64,000 nt of DNA, from assembly GCA_000179315.1 (NCBI GenBank), contig ADZZ01000144.1, positions 17,972-81,971 on the forward strand, read 5' to 3'. The translations under genes and the position numbers were made by a program. Each line of letters opens with the position of its first letter. Position 1 is the first letter of the stretch. The stretch comes from a delta proteobacterium NaphS2. Lineage in GTDB: Bacteria; Desulfobacterota; DSM-4660; Desulfatiglandales; Desulfatiglandaceae. A model generated the notes under the pieces. The model was not told where the DNA came from. It saw only the letters and a program-made list of their open reading frames with translations, and searched no databases. Below, piece after piece: positions 40,401-49,295 of the stretch.

Positions 40401-40513
40401 CATCAACCACACCATCAAGGGTTTATATGGATCGTTGCCGAACCTATAAAGAAAATCCTCCCGTAGCACCCGGAGAAGTATGGGATGGCGTCTGTCGCCT
40501 GACAAAAAAATAG
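37442..40513 (+). CDS. CHASE2-domain adenylate/guanylate cyclase
   Basis: 1023 aa with a perfect GAGGAGG site. There is an N-terminal membrane anchor (about 5-23), a long extracytoplasmic CHASE2 sensor (IASIGKWPWKRDVHARML, TVMFDVVF; roughly 40-590), then three membrane helices (about 603-622, 630-650 and 657-677). The C-terminal class III cyclase domain has metal ligands Asp723 (FTDIQGFS) and Asp767 (KYEGDAIIAFFG) and the NYTMMGDPVNLAARLE motif. About 40 residues rich in Lys and Asn interrupt the domain before GINTGE. It probably makes cAMP in response to an external signal. It stands alone. Confidence 0.92.
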   Translation: MLKKAVIVLLIGLSVFAVMHFISSKTRLFLGIERNLLNGLFFLREPEVHETNPLVSQEVILLGFDEDAIASIGKWPWKRDVHARMLNNLEKFSPRTVMFDVVFVKNETIPPFLSKKLTPEPKLLLKVEKAFNEMDQAFAEALKEYNNVFLDVQLVENPRPDLPKAYLNRIFFNEQILKDYSLPLKNNQSLLVFHSLEPVLSEFISSAHPAIVNVLADDDDVTRMFPLYYTYKMSDGTVRNLFTATLLLVKQYYRVHNEDISITPDRIVLSNAKIPILDPLTHQLHVFEKDFNWVKHKILNPVAPEGYPYNQNLFRLLLNRLKMKIAFDKKPAPFPIHVLKGTGGFEILEGWEVFDAAREGKAETVQFVVYEKGTIEINTPVPGFSYINYAGTEKRYIMDEKTGVPKIYTTVPTKSYGNVHAMASLPEIPLLNASGRIEADYETRPLEKWYMAFCEKRSYTAYHQAAGDLGDDVQDDVRLKDYLNRNSEIGKYFFYSYYFSNADAPAGMLRALIEQYPGFGTEIGQDPADFLTDERVVQDLMATYMDQFQLYYHKFVFAGATARILGDIQQTPYGAMNGINTLINAFNTIITQNQLTFSAHVPNLDLLLLLGLCLFCSFAYGFTSIRFSSVIFILLVLGTLTISFALFSIKNLVLTTTPLVFSNVLIFGGIIVLKVLTEQKDKKFLKTTFSSYLAPEIIDEMYRNKTMPTLGGEARPITAYFTDIQGFSTFSEKLTADQLVELINEYLSAMTDILIGNMGTLDKYEGDAIIAFFGAPMDVPDHALRACRVAVSMQGKLAELRRKWAKEKQDSHEPNRNTKGLAAHEWKTGDKWPLIVHSMKMRIGINTGEIVVGNMGSAMRMNYTMMGDPVNLAARLEEAGKQYGVFILVSEDTLKCEIADDRGTLKQVFDMVEVRFIDTIAVVGKSEPVRVYELCAMKGGLTANEKELIAVFDRAMGHYLKMNWNGAIRDFEKASNMERIPDGKTTPSTTPSRVYMDRCRTYKENPPVAPGEVWDGVCRLTKK

Positions 40514-40609
40514 AGGCCACCATCGGTTTTTTTGGTGATTTATCGATTCTGATGTTCTAATTTGAGGTCCGTTGGCAAAAGCCCTCATTATGGAAACATT
40601 GGAGAAAGC

Positions 40610-42115
40610 ATGCAGGAAGACAGGATACGTTATCAACCCTTATTGAAAAAAATTACCGATCCCGCCACCGCGGCCCGCCATATAAAGGATGGTACCAACC
40701 TTTTTATCTCGGGATTTACGGCAGGTTACCCCAAACTGATCCCCAAAGAGCTTGCCAGACGGGCAAAGGAGGGAGAAAATTTCAAGATCAACCTGTTTGC
40801 GGGCGCTTCCACGGGCGATGCCGTTGACAGGCTTTTGGCCGAAGCCGATGTGATCAATTGGCGAAGGCCCTACATGAGCGACCCGGTAATGCGCAACATG
40901 ATCAACGAAGGTGAAATCGCCTTCAAGGATGATCACCTGTCCAGTCTGGCTTCCCAGGTGAGATCCGGCGAGTGGGGGGACGCTCATGTGGCGGTGGTGG
41001 AGGCCGTGGCCATCACTGAAAAAGGGGCATTGATTCCGACCATGTCCGTGGGAAGCACGCCCACCTTTGTCAAAGTGGCGGAGAAAATAATTATCGAGAT
41101 GAGCAACAGCGAACCCCCGGAACTGGCGGGCATTCACGATATTTTCATTCCCGAAGACCCGCCCTACCGAATGCCCATCCCCATTTACCGGGCCGCCGAC
41201 CGCATCGGCAAACCCTTTATCGACATGGATCCCAACCGGGTGGTGGCCATACTGTTTCACGATGAACAGGACAGCTGTCCCGTTTTTATGCCACATGACC
41301 TGATTTCCCAGCGCATCGCCGAGCAGATTCTCGATTTTGTTCGTCATGAGATAAGAAGAGGCCGCCTTCCAAACGGTTTGCCATGGCAGGCCGGGGTGGG
41401 CCATGTGGCCAATGCGGTTCTCGGCGAATTCATGGATGATGCCTTTTTTGATAGTATAGAGCTCTACTCAGAGGTACTGCAGGACAGCGTGCTGGACCTG
41501 ATCGATATGGGCAAGGTAAGGGCTGCCTCGGGTTCCGCTCTCACGTTATCTCAAAAGGCCCGAAACCGTTTCTTCGATGAGCTGTATCGCTACCGGGAAA
41601 AAGTTATTCTTCGGCCGGTGGAAATTTCAAATTCGCCGGAAGTCATCAGCAGGCTGGGTGTTCTGGCCATCAATACGGCCATGGAAATCGACATTTACGG
41701 ACAGGCCAACTCGACACATGTAATGGGATCTCACATGATGAACGGCATCGGCGGTTCCGGCGATTACATGAGAAACGGGGCAGTCACTTTCATGGTCACA
41801 CCCTCCACCACGAAAAAGGGTCGCATTTCCGCTATCGTACCCATGGTTCCCCACGTGGACCACTCGGAACATTCGGTGGATGTCATCGTAACGGAAAACG
41901 GCCTGGTGGACACCCGGCCGCTCACACCCAAACAGACGGCTGAGCAGATCATCAAGAAATGCGCCCATCCCGATTACCGGGATATCCTGTGGGACTATTA
42001 CCAGCGGGCACTAAAACAGCGGGGCGGTCATGAACCACAACTTCTCGGTGAAGCGTTCTCTTTTCACGAACGGTTCATGAAGACGGGCGATATGCGGATT
42101 GATACTCAAAAATGA
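40610..42115 (+). CDS. Acetyl-CoA hydrolase/transferase family (acetate or succinate CoA-transferase)
   Basis: 501 aa from the ATG at 40610 (GGAGAAAG site). The frame opens earlier with a TTG at 40562. Motifs include the CoA-transferase GFTAGYPKLIPKELA, ISNSPEVISRLGVLAINTAMEIDIYGQANSTHV in segments, and GIGGSGDYMRNG. Homologs move CoA between succinyl-CoA and acetate, the activation step of the oxidative citrate cycle in several sulfate reducers. The exact acyl pair cannot be told from sequence. Confidence 0.88.
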   Translation: MQEDRIRYQPLLKKITDPATAARHIKDGTNLFISGFTAGYPKLIPKELARRAKEGENFKINLFAGASTGDAVDRLLAEADVINWRRPYMSDPVMRNMINEGEIAFKDDHLSSLASQVRSGEWGDAHVAVVEAVAITEKGALIPTMSVGSTPTFVKVAEKIIIEMSNSEPPELAGIHDIFIPEDPPYRMPIPIYRAADRIGKPFIDMDPNRVVAILFHDEQDSCPVFMPHDLISQRIAEQILDFVRHEIRRGRLPNGLPWQAGVGHVANAVLGEFMDDAFFDSIELYSEVLQDSVLDLIDMGKVRAASGSALTLSQKARNRFFDELYRYREKVILRPVEISNSPEVISRLGVLAINTAMEIDIYGQANSTHVMGSHMMNGIGGSGDYMRNGAVTFMVTPSTTKKGRISAIVPMVPHVDHSEHSVDVIVTENGLVDTRPLTPKQTAEQIIKKCAHPDYRDILWDYYQRALKQRGGHEPQLLGEAFSFHERFMKTGDMRIDTQK

Positions 42116-42135
42116 GCGTAGGAAGGAGAATCAAA

Positions 42136-42984
42136 ATGAAAACAAATTGTCTGAGACTATTTTTCTTGATGGTGGTCGTCCTTTTGGCTGCGGCACCCAT
42201 CTCTTTTGCCGGCGTAAATATGGACGTTGCCCACAAGCTGACGCTTGCGAACCCACCGCTGGACGTGGTGTCGACCCCGGACGGAAAATTTATGTTTGTG
42301 CTGTCGGAAAAAGGGATCATTTCGGCATTTGACCAAAACGGTGTTCTGCAGAATAAAATTCATGTGGGAGAGGAAGTGGAACGCATTAAAATGGATCCAC
42401 AAGGTACCCGACTCTTTGTTACCAGCCGTTTGGGAAAATCCGTTCAGGTCATCGTACTTGATTTTTTTGTTGAAATCAATACGGCAGATACCCCGTCCAT
42501 GGGCCCTCAAAACGCACCGGTGGTTCTCGCCGTATTCAGCGATTTTCAGTGCCCCTACTGTGCCAGGCTGGCGCCTAGACTTGAGCAGGTGCTCAAGCAG
42601 TACCCGAAATCGGTGAGAGTCGTTTACAAGAATTTTCCGTTGAGCAGTCACAAATTCGCCAAACAGGCGGCGGCCGCCGCCCTTGCCGCTGAGCGCCAGG
42701 GCAAATTCTGGGAATACCATGACGAACTGCATAAATACTACAGGAACCTGAGCGACAAGAAATTTATTGAAATCGCCCAACAGTTGGGATTAGACGAAGC
42801 CAAATTCAACAAAGACCGCCATGATCCCGCCATACTGGAAAAAATCAACCTGGACCATGAAGAAGGGGAGGCACTTGAGATAAGAGGCATACCGGCCCTT
42901 TTCATGAACGGCAGGCGAATCCAGAACCGGGATCTCGGAAATCTTCAGGATATTATCGACAAGCAACTCAAAAAAGCGCAGTAG
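42136..42984 (+). CDS. Secreted DsbA-family thiol-disulfide oxidoreductase with propeller-like N terminus
   Basis: 282 aa from the ATG at 42136 (GGAAGGAG site). It has a signal peptide (LFFLMVVVLLAAAPISFA, to about residue 26), then about 90 residues that read like two beta-propeller blades (PPLDVVSTPDGKFMFVLSE, RIKMDPQGTRLFVTS). A DsbA/BdbD-like thioredoxin fold follows, with active site Cys139-Pro-Tyr-Cys142 and the cis-Pro loop GIPALFMNGRRI. It acts in the cell envelope. The gene follows the CoA-transferase by 20 bases, but no link in function is apparent. Confidence 0.87.
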   Translation: MKTNCLRLFFLMVVVLLAAAPISFAGVNMDVAHKLTLANPPLDVVSTPDGKFMFVLSEKGIISAFDQNGVLQNKIHVGEEVERIKMDPQGTRLFVTSRLGKSVQVIVLDFFVEINTADTPSMGPQNAPVVLAVFSDFQCPYCARLAPRLEQVLKQYPKSVRVVYKNFPLSSHKFAKQAAAAALAAERQGKFWEYHDELHKYYRNLSDKKFIEIAQQLGLDEAKFNKDRHDPAILEKINLDHEEGEALEIRGIPALFMNGRRIQNRDLGNLQDIIDKQLKKAQ

Positions 42985-43095
42985 AGCTGTTTTACTCAGA
43001 ACGCTCGTCTATGAACTGCCTTGCCTTCATCGGCTCCGGCCAATTCCTGCTATCCATGGATATCTCTGCCGGTGTGTATCTGAGACTATTCCAGG

Positions 43096-43809
43096 CTACA
43101 GCTCGATCCCCATCTCGGCAAACTCCCGCATGATACAATCTTCCCAGCCCCTGTTGGCTTTCGGATTGGCAGGGCTGGGATGCGTAATCCGGCCCAAACA
43201 CACATCAAGCCCTCTCAAAGCCGTTTCTGCCCGATCTGCTGCAAATGCGCCGATCCCCACCACGTATTGCGGCTGAAGATATACCACCGTTTCACGAAGG
43301 GCTTGATCACACGGGACAAGGAACGGCGTTCGTTCAGCCACGGGAATCTGATTGGGCGTCCGGTTCCGACCGCTTTTTTCCAAAAACATAAGCGGGCAGT
43401 AATTGGCCACAAAGAACCGGCTGAAGAAATTTTCAGGCGTTCCAAACCTTGTTTCAGCCCAACCCCAGAGCCTTTTGCCACTCACTTCACGCCTTTTACA
43501 CAAGAATCCCTCCACCGGTCTTTTGGGGTGAATGGTCTCAGGCACGCCATAATTTTCCGGCATACCCAGCCAGTCCTTTACGGCCAATATTTCACCAAAG
43601 GGTACGCCTGTCTGTGCCATGCCCCATGGGCCCGGGTTCATCCCCAGCAGTATCACTTTCTTGGGTTTTTTCCCGTATCGCCGCAAATATGCATCATAGG
43701 CTGGTCTGGCATATATTAGCGGATTGTAGACATGGGTCACCGGATGGCTGAATTGGAGCGTTGCCAACGATTCCACGAGATCATCGGCAATTTGAAACAG
43801 ATTTTTCAT
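43096..43809 (-). CDS. SMUG1-type uracil-DNA glycosylase
   Basis: 237 aa. It has the SMUG1 signature GMNPGPWGMAQTGVPFG (from residue 56), FVANYCPLMFLEKSGRNRTP and the C-terminal HPSPANPKANRGWE. The enzyme removes uracil and oxidised pyrimidines from DNA. Best known in animals, it also occurs in some bacteria, including Desulfobacterota. The ATG at 43809 has a GGGAG site. The alternative TTG at 43821 adds four residues. Confidence 0.92.
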   Translation of the reverse strand: MKNLFQIADDLVESLATLQFSHPVTHVYNPLIYARPAYDAYLRRYGKKPKKVILLGMNPGPWGMAQTGVPFGEILAVKDWLGMPENYGVPETIHPKRPVEGFLCKRREVSGKRLWGWAETRFGTPENFFSRFFVANYCPLMFLEKSGRNRTPNQIPVAERTPFLVPCDQALRETVVYLQPQYVVGIGAFAADRAETALRGLDVCLGRITHPSPANPKANRGWEDCIMREFAEMGIEL

Positions 43810-43975
43810 TTTTACTCCCAAAGATAACCAAGTCAGCTCTTCTCAAAATAGCCCTTTTTTAATTACAGAGATTGACATCATTTTCTCAAACCGGTAGTTT
43901 GGAAAAGCAGGCTTCATCAACCCGCTTTGGTTATGCTATCATTTTTTGGCACTTCATTATTGAAAGGAGGAACCC

Positions 43976-44167
43976 ATGAAAGTCGTCATAACGAGTCAGT
44001 GTATGGGAGATCGGAATTGCAATGATCTTTGTCCCCAGGTCTTTGAATACGATGAAAACGAATTGAAATCAATTGTGAAATATGACGAAATACCGGAACA
44101 GTACGAGGAAATTGTCCGGCGTGCCGCCCAAGAGTGTGGCGCGGATGCCATTGAAATCATGGAATAA
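43976..44167 (+). CDS. Single-cluster ferredoxin with an Asp ligand
   Basis: 63 aa. The cluster ligands would be Cys9, Asp12, Cys15, Cys19 and a distal Cys54: the order C-x2-D-x2-C-x3-C-P is that of the Pyrococcus-type ferredoxin, where Asp replaces one Cys of a [4Fe-4S] cluster and allows easy [3Fe-4S] conversion. It has an AAAGGAGG site. It starts a plus-strand group with the YtxH-, DUF948- and AI-2E-family genes, 11 bases before the next. Confidence 0.85.
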   Translation: MKVVITSQCMGDRNCNDLCPQVFEYDENELKSIVKYDEIPEQYEEIVRRAAQECGADAIEIME

Positions 44168-44178
44168 AGGAGAATAAA

Positions 44179-44568
44179 GTGGCATACAATCAGGGAGGAG
44201 ATTCGGGCTTTTTCAAAGGCTTTCTATTCGGCGGCCTTTTAGGCGCCATCGCCGCACTGCTCTTTGCCCCCAAATCAGGCAGGGAAATGCGTGAAGATAT
44301 TTCCAGACGAAGCCGGGAATTAAAAGACGATGTTGAGCTGAAGCTGGAACACGCCGTCAAAAGAGCTGAAGAAATTCTCGCCGAAAGCCGGCAGAAACTG
44401 GAAAACTTCAGGAACGAGACAAAAGCTGAGCTCAAACATCTGGAAGAATCGGCAGCGTCCAAATACAGAGAAGGCAAAGATGCGTTAAGAGATGAAAAAG
44501 GCCGCATTAAAGAGGCTGTTCATGCGGGCGTGGCAGCTTACAAGGATGAGAAGCATTCAAAATCGTAA
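44179..44568 (+). CDS. YtxH-domain membrane protein
   Basis: 129 aa from a GTG with an AAGGAG site. A glycine-rich membrane segment (GFFKGFLFGGLLGAIAALLF, about 9-29) followed by APKSGREMREDI is the YtxH signature. The rest is a charged helical coiled coil. The family is often stress-induced and of unknown role. It is in line with the ferredoxin and DUF948 genes. Confidence 0.85.
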   Translation: MAYNQGGDSGFFKGFLFGGLLGAIAALLFAPKSGREMREDISRRSRELKDDVELKLEHAVKRAEEILAESRQKLENFRNETKAELKHLEESAASKYREGKDALRDEKGRIKEAVHAGVAAYKDEKHSKS

Positions 44569-44649
44569 ACATTTCCCAACAGCCGGTAGACGGATGAGAA
44601 ATTCGAGACTTTTTGGCAGGAATCCGTCCACCGGTACAGGTTTAAACAT

Positions 44650-45039
44650 ATGGACATCTCCACAAGCGTTGCAGTGATCGCCGGGCTGCTCCTACTAAAT
44701 ACCATTTTCCTGGTGATCTTCTTGTTTAAGGCGTTTAAAGCGTTTACGGAAGCGCGGAAATTTCTTGAAACGGCCCGAATGCAACTGACCCCTTTAAGCC
44801 ATGATATCACCCGCATTTCCACCGAAGCAAAAGGGATTCTGACCACCGTTCAAAAGGATCTGGACAAAGTCGGCGACAGCCTGGATCATGTGAGGGATAC
44901 CACACAAAATATCAAGGAATTCGAACACATGATTCAGGAACGGATTCAGGAACCCCTGCTGGAAATAACAGCCTTCCTTTCGGCGCTTGCAACGGGGGGG
45001 CGCGTTTTCTGGCAGACACTGTTTCGAAGCAGACCATGA
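44650..45039 (+). CDS. DUF948-like membrane protein
   Basis: 129 aa. One N-terminal transmembrane helix (about 6-28) precedes a helical region with heptad pattern (DITRISTEAKGILTTVQKDL), as in DUF948 proteins, which are commonly encoded beside YtxH genes. Its stop overlaps the AI-2E-family start (ATGA). Unknown role in the envelope. Confidence 0.75.
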   Translation: MDISTSVAVIAGLLLLNTIFLVIFLFKAFKAFTEARKFLETARMQLTPLSHDITRISTEAKGILTTVQKDLDKVGDSLDHVRDTTQNIKEFEHMIQERIQEPLLEITAFLSALATGGRVFWQTLFRSRP

Positions 45040-46148
45040 AAAAAGAAACCGTCGGCAGATTCGTCCTGATCCTGCTGGTCCTGGCCATTTCAGCGTTATT
45101 TCTCTCCATGATCCGCGACTTTCTTATGGCCCTTTTTCTGGCCGCCCTTTCTTCAGCAATGGTCCATCCCCTCTATAAACGGTTCGAACGCCGGTTTGGC
45201 GGACGACGCGGCCCGGCATCGATAACAACCCTCCTGCTCATGGTCATTCTGGTGTTGATCCCTCTTGTGGGACTGCTGGGTATTGTGGTGGGTCAGGCCA
45301 TCAAGGTGGGAGAATCGGTCACCCCGTGGATTCAGCATCAGGTCGCCCAACCCGGGGCATTGTCCGAACTCCTTCAAAAATTGCCTTTTTATGAGCATAT
45401 CGCCCCATACCGGGAAGTCATTTTCCAAAAAGCCGGTGCCTTGGTGGGCACTGTCAGCAAATTTTTTATCAACAGTCTCTCTTCATTCACCATGGGAACG
45501 GTCAGTTTTCTGTTTATGTTTTTCCTCTTTTTGTACACCATGTTCTTTTTCCTCATGGACGGAGACAAACTGCTCCAAAAAATCTTGTACTACCTGCCCC
45601 TGGAAGATCAGGATGAACAGAGGCTGCTGAAGCGATTCACATCGGTGACGCGGGCGACATTGAAGGGCACCGCCGTGATCGGTATCATTCAGGGCGGGCT
45701 CGCCGGTCTGGCGCTCTGGGTGGTGGGCATTCCGAGCGCCGTCTTCTGGGGCGCTATCATGGCGGTGTTGTCCGTCATACCGGGAATCGGCACCGGCCTG
45801 GTGTGGGGACCCGTCGGCATCGTACTCATCGCCGGTGGACATTACGGCAAGGGTATCGGACTGATCCTGTTTTGCGGTGTGGTTGTGGGCAGCATCGATA
45901 ATTTTCTGAGACCCCGCCTGGTGGGCAGGGACACCCAGATGCATGATTTATTGATCCTGTTGGGGACCCTTGGGGGAATCGCCATGTTCGGCTTCATCGG
46001 ATTTATCATCGGCCCCATTATTGCGGGGCTTTTCATGACGATTTGGGAAATCTACGGTGAAGTCTTTCGTGACATACTGCCCATCGGAAAAGCGGAAGAT
46101 GCAACCGAATCCCGGCAGGTTGAACAAGCCATCAAAAAGTCCAAATAA
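45036..46148 (+). CDS. AI-2E family transporter (PerM/YdiK-like membrane protein)
   Basis: 370 aa, about eight membrane segments. The pattern fits the AI-2E transporter family: an N-terminal pair of helices (SALFLSMIRDFLMALFLAAL), ALSSAMVHPLYKRF, GIPSAVFWGAIMAVLSVIPGIGTGLVWGP, and IDNFLRPRLVGRDTQMHDLLILLGTLGG in segments. Members export diverse solutes (autoinducer-2, Na+/H+), and the substrate here is unknown. Convergent with cysK. Confidence 0.88.
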   Translation: MKKETVGRFVLILLVLAISALFLSMIRDFLMALFLAALSSAMVHPLYKRFERRFGGRRGPASITTLLLMVILVLIPLVGLLGIVVGQAIKVGESVTPWIQHQVAQPGALSELLQKLPFYEHIAPYREVIFQKAGALVGTVSKFFINSLSSFTMGTVSFLFMFFLFLYTMFFFLMDGDKLLQKILYYLPLEDQDEQRLLKRFTSVTRATLKGTAVIGIIQGGLAGLALWVVGIPSAVFWGAIMAVLSVIPGIGTGLVWGPVGIVLIAGGHYGKGIGLILFCGVVVGSIDNFLRPRLVGRDTQMHDLLILLGTLGGIAMFGFIGFIIGPIIAGLFMTIWEIYGEVFRDILPIGKAEDATESRQVEQAIKKSK

Positions 46149-46156
46149 ACAGTAGG

Positions 46157-47080
46157 TTATTGAAACAACGGCGTGCTCAGGTACCGCTCTCCCGTGCTGG
46201 GCAAAATCGTCACAATGGTTTTTCCTTCATTTTCAGGGTTTCGAGCTGCCGAAATGGCCGCCCATACGGCGGCCCCCGACGAAATGCCGCACAGAATCCC
46301 TTCCATTGACGCCATCTTTCGGGCCGTCTCAAAGGCCTGCTCATTGGTGACGGTAATGATTTCATCGATGATTTCAGTATTCAGAACCTTCGGCACAAAC
46401 CCCGCCCCGATCCCTTGAATCTTATGGGGACCCGGCTTTCCGCCCGAAAGGACCGCTGAATCCACAGGCTCAACGGCAATGGATTTAAAGCCAGGCTTTC
46501 GCGCCTTGATCACTTCGGAAACACCGGTAATGGTACCCCCGGTCCCTACACCTGCCACCAGGATATCCACCGTCCCTTCCGTATCCATCCATATTTCTTC
46601 GGCCGTTGTTTTTCGATGAATCTCCGGATTGGCCGGATTCGAAAACTGGTCGGGCATAAAGGCATCCGGGGTATTGGAAACGATCTCCCGTGACTTTTGA
46701 ATGGCCCCCTTCATCCCCTCACCACCCGGCGTCAATACCAGTTCAGCTCCCAGATGCGTCAGCAGCTTCCGCCGTTCCAGGCTCATGGTCTCCGGCATGG
46801 TGAGAATCAATTTACGCCTCTTTTCAGCACAGACAAATGCCAATCCAATGCCCGTATTGCCACTGGTCGGTTCCACGATCACCGTATCTTCCGTGATCGA
46901 ACCGTCTCTTTCCGCGGTTTCGATCATGGAAAGAGCGATGCGGTCTTTGACACTGCCCAGAGGATTTCGGAACTCAAGTTTTACTAGAATTGTGGCCGAC
47001 AATCCTTGATCCAGGGCATTCAGGCGGACCAGCGGGGTACATCCGATGGTATTGGATCCATGGGAATATATGTTTGCCAT
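46157..47080 (-). CDS. cysK: Cysteine synthase A (O-acetylserine sulfhydrylase)
   Basis: 307-aa PLP enzyme that makes cysteine from O-acetylserine and sulfide. The PLP Lys is Lys45 (NPLGSVKDR, where most homologs have NPGGSVKDR). [25 protein letters not shown] and GISSGAA are the substrate and phosphate loops. AAGGGAG precedes the ATG. It is the last gene of nifU-nifS-cysE-cysK, 27 bases after cysE. In a sulfide producer it would assimilate sulfide directly. Confidence 0.95.
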   Translation of the reverse strand: MANIYSHGSNTIGCTPLVRLNALDQGLSATILVKLEFRNPLGSVKDRIALSMIETAERDGSITEDTVIVEPTSGNTGIGLAFVCAEKRRKLILTMPETMSLERRKLLTHLGAELVLTPGGEGMKGAIQKSREIVSNTPDAFMPDQFSNPANPEIHRKTTAEEIWMDTEGTVDILVAGVGTGGTITGVSEVIKARKPGFKSIAVEPVDSAVLSGGKPGPHKIQGIGAGFVPKVLNTEIIDEIITVTNEQAFETARKMASMEGILCGISSGAAVWAAISAARNPENEGKTIVTILPSTGERYLSTPLFQ

Positions 47081-47107
47081 TTTGGCTCCCTTCTTTTCAA
47101 AAGGATC

Positions 47108-48064
47108 TCAACGTGTTCGCTCCTTGAATACCAATTCGGGCGCTTTGGCAAAAACCAGTGTGTCAGGAGGGACCGATTCGGTCAGCCACACATTGCCCCC
47201 GATCACCGAACGGGAACCGATGACCGTATCGCCACCCAGAATGGTGCTGCCGGCGTAGATGACCACATCGTCTTCAATGGTGGGATGACGCTTTCGGTCG
47301 CTAAGGTCCTTTACTTTTTCTCTGGGTATGGACATGGCGCCCAGCGTAACCCCCTGATACAGCCGAACCCGGTCACCAATGATGGTTGTCTCTCCCACCA
47401 CGACACCTGTTCCGTGGTCAATGAAAAAGCTGTCACCGATATGGGCGCCCGGATGAATATCAATGCCCGTTCGGCTGTGTGCATACTCGGTCATGATACG
47501 GGGAATCAGCGGAACGCCCTGTTCAAAAAGCTGATGGGCCATTCGGTAGACCGTAATGGCGTACAGCCCGGGATAGCTGAATATAATCTCGTCAAAACTC
47601 GCAGCCGCAGGATCCCCATCGCGTGCAGCATGAATGTCCAGGGCCAGTTGCCTTCGAATGCGGTGCATCTGTTTGCCGAAATCGATGGCCGCTTCTTCAC
47701 CGCGCTCCTGGCACAGACTGCACGGTTGCTCATAACGAATACAGTCATGGCGAACGGCCAGGGTAATTTGTTCGGAGAGAATTTCAAAAAATTCCGTTAG
47801 TTCCTGTCCGAAGTAGTATCCCAGGTTGACCTCGTCCACCCGTTTCTGGATGAAATAACCCGGATAGAGGATACAAAAAGCGCGGTGAAGCAGATCTATA
47901 ATCGCTTCCCTGGAAGAAATGGGTTCCAGCCCCACGTGGTCAAAGCAGTCCTCACGATTGCAGCTCAACACCAGTTCATCCACAATGCCGGGAATCTCGC
48001 TTCGGAATTTGCGGGAAGTCCTTCTCTCAATGTCACATTGGTTCTCTTTTAACTGGGTATCCAT
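47108..48064 (-). CDS. cysE: Serine O-acetyltransferase (EpsC/SrpH type)
   Basis: 318 aa. The C-terminal left-handed beta-helix of hexapeptide repeats ([34 protein letters not shown]) with the catalytic His-Asp pair, then [30 protein letters not shown] turns, marks serine acetyltransferase. The long helical N terminus is typical of the EpsC/SrpH subgroup. It makes O-acetylserine for CysK, encoded 27 bases downstream. Confidence 0.93.
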   Translation of the reverse strand: MDTQLKENQCDIERRTSRKFRSEIPGIVDELVLSCNREDCFDHVGLEPISSREAIIDLLHRAFCILYPGYFIQKRVDEVNLGYYFGQELTEFFEILSEQITLAVRHDCIRYEQPCSLCQERGEEAAIDFGKQMHRIRRQLALDIHAARDGDPAAASFDEIIFSYPGLYAITVYRMAHQLFEQGVPLIPRIMTEYAHSRTGIDIHPGAHIGDSFFIDHGTGVVVGETTIIGDRVRLYQGVTLGAMSIPREKVKDLSDRKRHPTIEDDVVIYAGSTILGGDTVIGSRSVIGGNVWLTESVPPDTLVFAKAPELVFKERTR

Positions 48065-48101
48065 CTGCCGGTTGTTTCCTGTGCTAAATCTTACACCGTT
48101 T

Positions 48102-49295
48102 TCAAAAAGGCATTTTGTCAGCGCCGCAACTCCTTGCGTTACCCTCCCAGAAGGGGGAAAGGGCTCTCAGCTTTTCAATGATGGGGGGCATGGTTTCAAT
48201 AACGAAATCGATCTCTTCCGCGGTGTTATAGATGCTCAGGCTGAAACGGATGGAACCATGCGCCATGGTAAAAGGAACCCCCATGGCGCGAAGCACATGG
48301 GAAGGCTGCAGGGACCCGGATGTGCAGGCGGATCCTGATGAGGCGCAGATGCCGTAGCTGTCCATCTGCAACAGTATGGCTTCCCCCTCGATAAACTCGA
48401 AGCTGATATTGCTGGTGTTGGGAAGGCGTTGGGCCTCCCCGCCGTTTACACGGGTCTTGGGGATCCGTTTCAGAATTTCAGTTTCCAACCTGTCCCGAAG
48501 ATCTTTTACCCGGGTATTTTCATCTTCCATGTTCGCCAGCGCCAGTTGGCAGGCTTTTCCCAACCCGATAATGCCGGCCGTATTTTCCGTGCCGCCGCGC
48601 CGTCCCATTTCCTGGTGGCCGCCGATGATGAAGGGGGAAAAAGGAACCCCTTTCCGGATATAGAGAATCCCCACGCCCTTGGGCGCATGGAGTTTATGAC
48701 CTGAAAGGGAGAGCATATCCACCTGGCTCTCTTTCATATTGATGGGGATTTTACCTGCCACCTGAACCCCATCCGAATGAAATAAAATCCCGCGGTCTTT
48801 CGCAAGAGTGGCCAATTGCTCCACCGGGAAAACAACGCCGGTTTCGTTATTACCCCACATGACGGTGGCAATGGCCGTGTCCGGTGTCAGGCTTTCCTCA
48901 TAGGCGGCCACATCCAGATTGCCGTCTTTGTCCACGGGAATTTGCGTGATCCGGTACCCGTTATTGGCCAGATGTTCGCAATAGGATTTAATGGCGGGAT
49001 GCTCCACACGGCTGGTCACGATATGCCGTTTATCGGGATTCAATTCGAGAGCGGACCGTATGGCGGCATTGTCGCTCTCCGAACCGCAGCTGGTGAAAAG
49101 GATTTCCCCCGGTTCAACCCCCAAAAGCAGAGCCGCATTTTCACGGGCTTCACGAATCTTTTTGCCCATCTGTCCGCCGAACGTGTGAGCGCTGGACGGG
49201 TTTCCATACAAATCATGAAAATAGGGCGTCATCTCTTCCAGCACTTCGGGTGCTACCTGGGTGGTAGCATTGTTGTCGAGGTAAATTGTTTTCAT
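48102..49295 (-). CDS. nifS: Cysteine desulfurase, NifS type
   Basis: 397 aa. This PLP enzyme removes sulfur from cysteine and passes it to NifU. The PLP Lys is Lys201 ([15 protein letters not shown]), the persulfide Cys is Cys324 ([18 protein letters not shown]), and HVEHPA-like and [10 protein letters not shown] loops are present. A GAGGAGG site inside the nifU end precedes the ATG, which overlaps the nifU stop. The last 20 residues (after [11 protein letters not shown]) are an unusual tail. Confidence 0.95.
   Translation of the reverse strand: MKTIYLDNNATTQVAPEVLEEMTPYFHDLYGNPSSAHTFGGQMGKKIREARENAALLLGVEPGEILFTSCGSESDNAAIRSALELNPDKRHIVTSRVEHPAIKSYCEHLANNGYRITQIPVDKDGNLDVAAYEESLTPDTAIATVMWGNNETGVVFPVEQLATLAKDRGILFHSDGVQVAGKIPINMKESQVDMLSLSGHKLHAPKGVGILYIRKGVPFSPFIIGGHQEMGRRGGTENTAGIIGLGKACQLALANMEDENTRVKDLRDRLETEILKRIPKTRVNGGEAQRLPNTSNISFEFIEGEAILLQMDSYGICASSGSACTSGSLQPSHVLRAMGVPFTMAHGSIRFSLSIYNTAEEIDFVIETMPPIIEKLRALSPFWEGNARSCGADKMPF

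Noticed and set aside
47006..47800. Long plus-strand frame opposite cysE
   Set aside because: It is a shadow of the well-supported cysE gene. The protein reads as random His-rich sequence.
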